A stretch of DNA of 64,000 bases from Anniella stebbinsi (taxonomy: Eukaryota > Chordata > Lepidosauria > Squamata > Anniellidae). The translations under genes and the position numbers were made by a program. The notes under the pieces were generated by a model. That model saw only the letters and a program-made list of their open reading frames with translations. It was not told the DNA's origin and did not search any database. Location of the stretch: assembly GCA_029215795.1 (NCBI GenBank), contig JARDYH010000003.1:99914609-99978608 (forward strand). The letters are read 5' to 3'. Of the stretch, positions 8,381-18,130 are shown one piece after another. Within the stretch, counting starts at the first letter, position 1. Every line of letters begins with the position of its first letter.

Positions 8381-8970
8381 TAACCTTTGTTTTCCCACTA
8401 AAGTATTGCACCAAAGTTTGTGAAATTTTCAGCATTTGAGCGGGCATAAGTCCTCTGCCATGTGAGCGAGTTAGAGCTTGGTAGCTCTTCAAACCAACCC
8501 ATAAATCCCATGTGAAATGCCATGAATAAACCTTTGTTTTCCCACTAAAGTATTGCACCAAAGTTTGTGAAATTTTCAGCGTTTGAGCGGGCATAAGTCC
8601 TCTGCCATGTGAGCGAGTTAGAGCTTGGTAGCTCTTCAAACCAACCCATAAATCCCATGTGAAATGCCATGAATAAACCTTTGTTTTCCCACTAAAGTAT
8701 TGCACCAAAGTTTGTGAAATTTTCAGCGTTTGAGCGAGCATAAGTCCTCTGCCATGTGAGCGAGTTAGAGCTTGGTAGCTCTTCAAACCAACCCATAAAT
8801 CCCATGTGAAATGCCATGAATAAACCTTTGTTTTCCCACTAAAGTATTGCACCAAAGTTTGTGAAATTTTCAGCGTTTGAGCGGGCATAAGTCCTCTGCC
8901 ATGTGAGCGAGTTAGAGCTTGCTAGCTCTTCAAACCAACCCATAAATCCCATGTGAAATGCCATGAATAA
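8381..8970 (+). repeat. 147-bp tandem repeat, 4 copies
   Basis: The landmark GCACCAAAGTTTGTGAAATT starts at 8408, 8555, 8702 and 8849, an exact 147-bp period, with a diverged fifth occurrence (GCACCTAGCTTTCGGAAATT) at 8995. Copies differ at only a few bases (CATTTGAGCGGGC, CGTTTGAGCGGGC, CGTTTGAGCGAGC; TTGGTAGC versus TTGCTAGC). Being 49 codons long without stops on the minus strand, the array yields a repetitive 240-residue frame that I regard as spurious. Confidence 0.93.
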
Positions 8971-9450
8971 ACCTTCGTTTCCCACTGAAATATTGCACCT
9001 AGCTTTCGGAAATTTCACACACATTTGAAGTGAAGTGTTCCCTGCAATGTGCCAAAGTTTCCCATTTGTATCTTTGAAAATAAAAAAATGGGAGGCAAAA
9101 CTGTATTTTACCCCACTACTACCCATTTTTCAAAAATTCATTGCCACACCAGGCAAGCACCCACGGTTGTGGGATTTCACAAACTTGGGTCGCAAGGTAC
9201 CACCTACAATGTGGCAAAGTTTCATGTGTGTAACTTTAAAAATGCCCGAGTTATAGGCATTCCATGTTACTTATTAAAAAATTAATTGCCACAAACTGCA
9301 TGCACCAATCTTTCTGAAATTTCTCACAGATACCTATCCCTAAACGGTGTACAATGTGCCCAAGTTTCATCCTTCTATCATTAAAAATGAAAACGTTATA
9401 GGCATTTTTGTAAAACAATACTTTGCTATAGGAAAAAGCATTCAAAATGG
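8971..9450 (+). repeat. three diverged ~140-160-bp relatives of the 147-bp unit (hAT-like subterminal region)
   Basis: Units beginning near 8995, 9156 and 9298 share the order GCACC..., (G)AAATTTC(A/T)CA, then (A)CAATGTG(C/G)C(A/C)AAGTTTC, then TAT/TAACTTT(G)AAAA. The second and third also share GTTATAGGCATT. The same start motif opens the 147-bp units, so the four clean copies look like a recent expansion of an old, degenerate series. Such degenerate direct repeats near the ends are familiar from large non-autonomous hAT-like elements; the link here is inference. Confidence 0.6.
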
Positions 9451-9590
9451 CGTCCGATCCGGATCGGAACATCCGATCCGCGGATCGGGATCCGATCCGA
9501 TCCGATCCGACACACCATCTGATCCGATCCGATCCGATCCGACCCCCCAGGTCCGATTCCGATCCGCTATCCGATCCGATCCGGGGGGTC
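9451..9590. repeat. GATCC-rich block with perfect palindromes
   Basis: The block is dominated by GATCC/GGATC pentamers. Perfect palindromes are CCGATCCGGATCGG at 9454-9467 and CCGATCCGCGGATCGG at 9473-9488. GACCCCCC (9541-9548) is the exact reverse complement of GGGGGGTC (9583-9590). It directly precedes the putative transposon end and could be a subterminal transposase-binding or cruciform-forming region (inference). Confidence 0.85.
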
Positions 9591-9604
9591 AGTGCACATC
9601 CCTA
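9591..9604 (-). repeat. hAT-like terminal inverted repeat (right end)
   Basis: AGTGCACATCCCTA reads TAGGGATGTGCACT on the other strand, matching the TAGGGATGTGCAC-type ends I recall for vertebrate hAT elements. Satellite sequence resumes immediately after it, so the boundary is sharp. The partner repeat is not visible in the window and must lie upstream of base 1 if it exists. A target duplicate would be TTGTAAAG (9605-9612). Confidence 0.6.
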
Positions 9605-12600
9605 TTGTAAAGTAGGAATCCATGGGAAATCACTGGAAATAGTGTATATCCATGTCACATGGACTAAATAGGTGATTTGATGCTAATCTGCAACTGTTCT
9701 TTACGTTGAACCCGTGTCTCTCATTTTGGTCATTTCAGGCTAGAAAATATCGCTGAATAACGAGGGTTCAGTAAAAATAAACAAAGATGTCTAAAAGAAG
9801 TGAACTAACTGGAACAAGGGTAAACGCTTCATACCAGGGCAAAACACATCATTTGCTGATGAACTGCAACGTTACTGTACATTTCAGACGCTTTCTATTA
9901 GTTTGGGCGCTTCAGGCTCGAATGCTGCACCAATTGCCTTAATAGCGAATGTAAAGTAGGAATCCATGGGAAATCACTAGAACTGGTGTAAATCCATGGA
10001 ACTAGGGCGAAATAGGTGATTTGATGCTAATCAGCAATATTTCTTTTCAGTTATCCCATTTCTCTCATTTTGGGCATTTGTTGTACCTTTCACACTTTTC
10101 TCTTATTTTGGGAAGTTTAGGCAAAAAGCTGCAACAAGTCCCTTAAAAGCGAATATACAGTAAGCATGCCTGGGAAATCACTGGAAATAGTGTAAATCAT
10201 GAAACTAGGGCGAAATAGGTGATTTGATGCAAATCAGCAATGTTTCTTTACGTTGAACCCGTGTCTCTCATTTTGGTCATTTGAGGCTACAAGATGTAGC
10301 TGAATAACGAGGGTTCAGTAAAAATAAAAAAAGATGTCTAAAAGAAGTGAACTAACTGCACCAAGGGTAAAAGCTTCATCCTAGGCAAAACACATCATTT
10401 GCTGCTGATCTGCACGTGACTGTATATTTCAGATATTTTCTCTTATTTTGGGCAGGTTAGGCTAGAAAGCTGCACCAGTTGCCTTAATAGCGAATGCACA
10501 GTAAGAATACATGGGAAATCACTGGAAATAGAGGAAATCCATGTAACTTGGGCGAAATAGGTGATTTGATGCAAATCAGCAATGTTTCTTTACATTAAAC
10601 CCGTTCCTCTCATTTTGGTCATGTCAAGCTAGACAATGTTCAAAAGTAGAGAGGGCTCAGTAAAAATACACAAAGATGTCCAAAGCAAGTGAAGTCACTC
10701 GAAGTAGGGTAAATGCTTCAAACTAGGGGAAAAAACATCATTTGCTGCTGATCTGTAACGTAACTGTACATTTCACACATTTTCTCTTATTTGGGCACTT
10801 CAGGCTAGAATGCTGCCCCAATTGCCTTTATAGCAAATATACAGTAAGAATACACGGGAAATCACTGGAAATAGTGTATATCCCTGTCACATGGACTAAA
10901 TAGGTGATTTGATGCTAATCTGCAACTGTTCTTTACGTTGAACCCGTGTCTCTCATTTTGGTCATTTCAGGCTAGAAAATGTCGCTGAATAACGAGGGTT
11001 CAGTAAAAATAAACAAAGATGTCTAAATGAAGTGAACTAACTGGAACAAGGTAAACGCTTCATACCAGGGCAAAACACATCATTTGCTGATGAACTGCAA
11101 CGTTACTGTACATTTCAGACGCTTTCTATTAGTTTAGGCGCTTCTGGCTAGAATGCTGCACCAATTGCCTTAATAGCGAATGTAAAGTAGGAATCCATGG
11201 GAAATCACTAGAACTGGTGTAAATCCTAACGAATGTACAGTAAGAATACATGGGAAATTACTGGAAATAGAGGAAATCCATGTAACTTGGACGAAATAGG
11301 TGATTTGATGCTAATCAGCAATTTTTCTTTACATTAAACCCGTTCCCCTCATTTTGGTCATGTCAAGCTAGACAATGTTCCTAAGTAGAGAGGGCTCAGC
11401 AAAAATACACAAAGATGTCCAAAGCATGTGAACTCACTGGAACAAGGGTAAACGCTTCATACCAGGGCAAAACACATCATTTGCTGATGAACTGCAACGT
11501 TACTGTACATTTCAGACGCTTTCTATTAGTTTGGACGCTTCTGGCTAGAATGCTGCACCAATCCCTTAAAAGCAAATATACAGTAAGAATACACGGGAAA
11601 TCACTGGAAATAGTGTATATCCATGTCACATGGACTAAATAGGTGATTTGATGCTAATCTGCAATTCTTTACGTTGAACCCGTGTCTCTCATTTTGGTCA
11701 TTTCAGGCTAGAAAATGTCGCTGAATAACGAGGGTTCAGTAAAAATAAACAAAGATGTCTAAAAGAAGTGAACTAACTGGAACAAGGGTAAACGCTTCAA
11801 ACCAGGGCAAAACACATCATTTGCTGATGAACTGCAACGTTACTGTACATTTCAGACGCTTTCTATTAGTTTGGGCGCTTCTGGCTAGAATGCTGCACCA
11901 ATTGCCTTAATAGCGAATGTAAAGTAGGAATCCATGGGAAATCACTAGAACTGGTGTAAACCCATGGAACTAGGGCGAAATAGGTGATTTGATGCTAATC
12001 AGCAATATTTCTTTTCAGTTATCCCATTTCTCTCATTTTGGGCATTTGCTGTACCTTTCACACTTTTCTCTTATTTTGGGAAGTTTAGGCAAAAAGCTGC
12101 AACAAGTCCTTAAAAGCGAATATACAGTAAGCATGCCTGGGAAATCACTGGAAATAGTGTAAATCATGAAACTAGGGCGAAATAGGTGATTTGATGCAAA
12201 TCAGCAATGTTTCTTTACGTTGAACCCGTGTCTCTCATTTTGGTCATTTGAGGCTACAAGATGTAGCTGAATAACGAGGGTTCAGTAAAAATAAAAAAAG
12301 ATGTCTAAAAGAAGTGAACTAACTGCACCAAGGGTAGAACCTTCATCCTAGGCAAAACACATCATTTGCTGCTGATCTGCACGTGACTGTATATTTCAGA
12401 CATTTTCTCTTATTTTGGGCAGGTTAGGCTACAAAGCTGAACCAGTTCCATTCCTAACGAATGTACAGTAAGAATACATGGGAAATCAGTGGAAATAGAG
12501 GAAATCCATGTAACTTGGGCGAAATAAGTGATTTGATGCGAATCAGCAATGTTTCTTTATATAAAACCCGTTCCCCTCATTTTGGTCATGTCAAGCTAAA

Positions 12601-14510
12601 CAATGTTCCTAAGTAGAGAGGGCTCAGCAAAAGTACACAAAGATGTCCAAAGCATGTGAAGTAACTCGAAGTAGGGTAAATGCTTCAAAGTAGGGGAAAA
12701 AACATCATTTGCTGCTGATCTGTAACGTAACTGTACATTTCAGACGCTTTCTATTAGGTTGGGCGCTTCAGGCTAGAATGCTGCACCAGTTGCCTTAATA
12801 GCGAAGGCAAAGTGAGAATCCACGGGAAATGACTGGAACTAGTGTAAATCCATGGAACTAGGGCGAAATAGGTGATTTGATTCTATTCAGCCATGTTTCT
12901 TTTCCGTTATCCCGTGTCTCTCATTTTGGGCATTTGCTGTACGTTTCACACTTTTCTCTTATTTGGGCAGTTTAGGCTAGAATGCTACACCAATTGCCTC
13001 AATAGCGAATGCACAGTAAGAATACATGGGAAATCACTGGAAATAGTGTAAATCATGAAACTTGGGCGAAATAGGTGATTTGATGCAAATCAGCAATGTT
13101 TCTTTACATGAAACCCGTTCTTCTCATTTTGGTCATGTCAAGCTAGACAATGTTCAAAAGTAGAGAGGGCTCAGTAAAAATACACAAAGATGTCCAAAGC
13201 AAGTGAAGTAACTCGAAGTAGGGTAAATGCTTCAAACTAGGGGAAAAAACATCATTTGCTGCTGATCTGCACGTGACTGTATATTTCAGACATTTTCTGT
13301 TATTTTGGGCAGGTTAGGCTAGAAAGCTGCACCAGTTCCCTTCCTAACGAATGTACAGTAAGAATACATGGGAAATCAGTGGAAATAGAGGAAATCCATG
13401 CAACTTGGGCGAAATAGGTGATTTGCTGCTAATCAGCAATGTTTCTTTACATTAAACCCGTTCCCCTCATTTTGGTCATGTCAAGCTAGACAATGTTCCT
13501 AAGTAGAGAGGGCTCAGCAAAAATACACAAAGATGTCCAAAGCATGTGAACTCACTGGAACAAGGGTAAACGCTTCAAACCAGGGCAAAACACATCATTT
13601 GCTGATGAACTGCAACGTTACTGTACATTTCAGACGCTTTCTATTAGTTTGGGCGCTTCTGGCTAGAATGCTGCACCAATTGCCTTAATAGCGAATGTAA
13701 AGTAGGAATCCATGGGAAATCACTAGAACTGGTGTAAACACATGGAACTAGAGCGAAATAGGTGATTTGATGCTAATCAGCAATATTTCTTTTCAGTTAT
13801 CCCATTTCTCTCATTTTGGGCATTTGCTGTACCTTTCACACTTTTCTCTTATTTTGGGAAGTTTAGGCAAAAAGCTGCAACAAGTCCCTTAAAAGCGAAT
13901 ATACAGTAAGCATGCCTGGGAAATCACGGGAAATCACTGGAAATAGTGTAAATCCATGGAACTAGGGCGAAATAGGTGATTTGATGGTAATCAGCAAAGT
14001 TTCTTTACGTTGAACCCGTGTCTCTCATTTTGGTCATTTGAGGCTACAAGATGTAGCTGAATAACGAGGGTTCAGTAAAAATAAAAAAAGATGTCTACAA
14101 GAAGTGAACTAACTGCACCAAGGGTACAAGCTTCATCCTAGGCAAAACACATCATTTGCTGCTGATCTGCACGTGACTGTATATTTCAGACATTTTCTGT
14201 TATTTTGGGCAGGTTAGGCTAGAAAGCTGCACCAGTTCCCTTCCTAACGAATGTACAGTAAGAATACATGGGAAATCAGTGGAAATAGAGGAAATCCATG
14301 CAACTTGGGCGAAATAGGTGATTTGCTGCTAATCAGCAATGTTTCTTTACATTAAACCCGTTCCCCTCATTTTGGTCATGTCAAGCTAGACAATGTTCCT
14401 AAGTAGAGAGGGCTCAGCAAAAATACACAAAGATGTCCAAAGCATGTAAAGTAACTCGTAGTAGGGTCAATGCTTCAAACTACGGGAAAAAACATCATTT
14501 GCTGCTGATC
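9605..14510 (+). repeat. satellite family A: ~343-bp dimeric units with ~204-bp deleted units
   Basis: Anchoring on GGGAAAT(C)AC, units begin at 9624, 9968, 10172, 10513, 10856, 11199, 11252, 11595, 11936, 12139 and 12480, giving spacings of mainly 341-344 and 203-204 bp, plus one 53-bp junction at 11199-11252. The 343-bp unit has two halves that align with each other: GGCTAGAA...GAGGGTTCAGTAAAAATA...CATCATTTGCTG and GGCTAGAATGCTGCACC...GAAATCACT...AGGTGATTTGATG. It is therefore a dimer of a ~171-bp ancestor. The 204-bp units lack about 139 bp of the first half. Copies are visibly more diverged than in family B. Confidence 0.9.
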
Positions 14511-15970
14511 TTGAACTAGTTACAAGCATTTACTCTAGTGTCAGGGAGTTCACTTGTTTCTGACACCTTTGTGTATTTTTACTGAACACTCGCTACTCAG
14601 GCTTGTGTTCTAGCCTTAAACTCCCAAAGTGGTAAATTGGGTAAATTGTACAGGAACCGTGCAGATCAGCAGCAAATGACTTATTTTGAACGAGTTACAA
14701 GCATTTACTCTAGTTTCAGGGAGTTCACTTCTTTCTGACACCTTTGTGTATTTGTACTGAACACTCGCTACTCAGGCTTGTGTTCTAGCCTTAAACTCCC
14801 ACAGTGGTAAATGGGGTATATTGTACAGGAACCGTGCAGATGAGCAGCAAATGACTTATTTTGAACTAGTTATAAGCATTTACTCTAGTTTCAGGGAGTT
14901 CACTTCTTTCTGACACCTTTGGGTATTTTTACTGAACACTCGCTACTCAGGCTTGTGTTCTAGCCTTAAACTCCCACAGTGGTAAATGGGGTAAATTGTA
15001 CAGGAACCGTGCAGATGAGCAGCAAATGACTTATTTTGAACTAGTTATAAGCATTTACTCTAGTGTCAGGGAGTTCACTTGTTTCTGACACCTTTGTGTA
15101 TTTTTACTGAACACTCGCTACTCAGGCTTGTGTTCTAGCCTTAAACTCCCAAAGTGGTAAATTGGGTAAATTGTACAGGAACCGTGCAGATCAGCAGCAA
15201 ATGACTTATTTTGAACGAGTTACAAGCATTTACTCTAGTTTCAGGGAGTTCACTTCTTTCTGACACCTTTGTGTATTTGTACTGAACACTCGCTACTCAG
15301 GCTTGTGTTCTAGCCTTAAACTCCCACAGTGGTAAATGGGGTAAATTGTACAGGAACCGTGCAGATGAGCAGCAAATGACTTATTTTGAACTAGTTATAA
15401 GCATTTACTCTAGTTTCAGGGAGTTCACTTCTTTCTGACACCTTTGGGTATTTTTACTGAACACTCGCTACTCAGGCTTGTGTTCTAGCCTTAAACTCCC
15501 AAAGTGGTAAATGGGGTAAATTGTACAGGAACCGTGCAGATGAGCAGCAAATGACTTATTTTGAACGAGTTACAAGCATTTACTCTAGTTTCAGGGAGTT
15601 CACTTGTTTCTGACACCTTTGTGTATTTGTACTGAACACTCGCTACTCAGGCTTGTGTTCTAGCCTTAAACTCCCACAGTGGTAAATGGGGTAAATTGTA
15701 CAGGAACCGTGCAGATGAGCAGCAAATGACTTATTTTGAACTAGTTATAAGCATTTACTCTAGTTTCAGGGAGTTCACTTCTTTCTGACACCTTTGGGTA
15801 TTTTTACTGAACACTCGCTACTCAGGCTTGTGTTCTAGCCTTAAACTCCCAAAGTGGTAAATGGGGTAAATTGTACAGGAACCGTGCAGATGAGCAGCAA
15901 ATGACTTATTTTGAACGAGTTACAAGCATTTACTCTAGTTTCAGGGAGTTCACTTGTTTCTGACACCTTT
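14511..15970 (-). repeat. family B edge block, type I monomers only
   Basis: About eight type I monomers follow the orientation junction. The variant TTTGTACTGA recurs at 14751, 15276 and 15626, that is after three and then two monomers, so short multimers were amplified here. The first type III monomer appears near 15990 and the first type II near 16165. Confidence 0.8.
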
Positions 15971-18130
15971 GTGTATTTTTACTGAACACTCGCTAGATAG
16001 GAGCGTGTTCTAGCCTTAAAATTCCAAAATGGTAAAATGGGTAAATTGTACAGGAACCGTGCAGATCAGCAGCAAATGACCTATATTGAACTAGTTACAA
16101 GCATTTACTCTAGTTTCAGGTAGTTCATCTGTTTCTGACACCTTTGTGCATTTTTACTGAACACTCGCTAGTCAGGCGCGTGTTCTGGCCTTAAAATTCC
16201 AAAATGCTTAAATGGGTAACTTGTACAGGAACCGTGCAGATCAGCAGCAAATGACCTATTTTGAACTAGTTAGAAGCATTTACTCTAGTTTCAGGGAGTT
16301 CACTTGTTTCTGACACTTTTGTGTATTTTTACTGAACACTCGCTACTCAGGCTTGTGTTCTAGCCTTAAACTCCCAAAGTGTAAATTAGGTAAATTGTAC
16401 AGGAACCGTGCAGATCAGCAGCAAATGACTTATTTTGAACTAGTTATAAGCATTTACTCTAGTTTCAGGGAGTTCACTTATTTCGGACACCTTTGTGTAT
16501 TTTTACTGAACACTCGCTAGGCAGGCGCTTGTTCTGGCCTTAAAATTCCAAAATGGTAAAATGGGTAAATTGTACAGGAACCGTGCAGATCAGCAGCAAA
16601 TGACTTATCTTGAACTAGTAATAAGCATTTACTCTAGTTTCAGGGAGTTCACTTGTTTCTGACACCTTTGTGTATTTTTACTGAACACTCGCTAGGCAGG
16701 CGCGTGTTCTGGCCTTAAAATTCCAAAATGATAAAATGGGTAAATTGTACAGGAACCGTGCAGATCATCAGCAAATGACCTATATTGAACTAGTTACAAG
16801 CATTTACTCTAGTGTCAGGGAGTTCACTTGTTTCTGACACCTTTGTGTATTTTTACTGAACACTCGCTACTCAGGCTTGTGTTCTAGCCTTAAACTCCCA
16901 AAGTGGTAAATTGGGTAAATTGTACAGGAACCGTGCAGATCAGCAGCAAATGACTTATTTTGAACGAGTTACAAGCATTTACTCTAGTTTCAGGGAGTTC
17001 ACTTCTTTCTGACACCTTTGTGTATTTTTACTGAACACTCGCTACTCAGGCTTGTGTTCTAGCCTTAAACTCCCAAAGTGGTAAATTGGGTAAATTGTAC
17101 AGGAACCGTGCAGATGAGCAGCAAATGACTTATTTTGAACTAGTTATAAGCATTTACTCTAGTTTCAGGGAGTCCACTTGTTTCTGACACCTTTGTGTAT
17201 TTTTACTGAACACTCGCTAGATAGGAGCGTGTTCTAGCGTTAAAATTCCAAAATGGTAAAATGGGTTAATGGTACAGGAACCGTGCAGATCAGCAGCAAA
17301 TGACTTATTTTGAACTAGTTATAAGCATTTACTCTAGTTTCAGGGAGTTCACTTGTTTCTGACACCTTTGTGTATTTTTACTGAACACTCGCTACTCAGG
17401 CTTGTGTTCTAGCCTTAAACTCCCAAAGTGGTAAATTGGGTAAATTGTACAGGAACCGTGCAGATGAGCAGCAAATGACTTATTTTGAACTAGTTATAAG
17501 CATTTACTCTAGTTTCAGGGAGTTCACTTGTTTCTGACACCTTTGTGTATTTTTACTGAACACTCGCTAGATAGGAGCGTGTTCTAGCGTTAAAATTCCA
17601 AAATGGTAAAATGGGTTAATGGTACAGGAACCGTGCAGATCAGCAGCAAATGACTTATTTTGAACTAGTTAGAAGCATTTACTCTAGTTTCAGGGAGTTC
17701 ACTTGTTTCTGACACCTTTGTGTATTTCCACTGAACACTCGCTAGTCAGGCTTGTGTTCTAGCCTTAAACTCCCAAAGTGGTAAATTGGGTAAATTGTAC
17801 AGGAACCGTGCAGATCAGTAGCAAATGACCTATTTTGAACGAGTTACAAGCATTTTTTCTAGTTTCAGGGAGTTCACTTGTTTCTGACACCTTTGTGTCT
17901 TTTTACTGAACACTCGCTAGTCAGGCGCGTGTTCTGGCCTTAAAATTCCAAAATGGTAAAATGGGTAACTTGTACAGGAACCGTGCAGATCAGCAGCAAA
18001 TGACCTATTTTGAACTAGTTAGAAGCATTTACTCTAGTTTCAGGGAGTTCACTTGTTTCTGACACTTTTGTGTATTTTTACTGAACACTCGCTAGATAGG
18101 AGCGTGTTCTAGCCTTAAAATTCCAAAATG
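15971..18130 (-). repeat. family B mixed monomers without a long repeat
   Basis: Types I, II and III are interleaved. A local two-monomer copy is seen: the type III variant with GGGTTAATGGTACAGG occurs near 17265 and again about 350 bp later near 17615. Confidence 0.7.

Larger units (their letters stand above)
1..9604 (+). mobile_element. putative right portion of one large composite hAT element (inference)
   Basis: A hAT transposase frame at the left and a hAT-like terminal repeat at the right bracket 9.6 kb in which no second terminal repeat was seen. The composite would hold the broken transposase, the exon-like cassettes and several tandem arrays. Alternatives are an unrelated hAT end at 9604 with its own left end lost, or separate insertions side by side. 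The 147-bp series with the GATCC block may be a distinct non-autonomous element. Confidence 0.3.

Noticed and set aside
8166..8888. Minus-strand 240-residue repetitive frame over the 147-bp array
   Set aside because: 147 bp is 49 codons without a stop. The sequence behaves as subterminal non-coding repeat and the diverged neighbours are not open.
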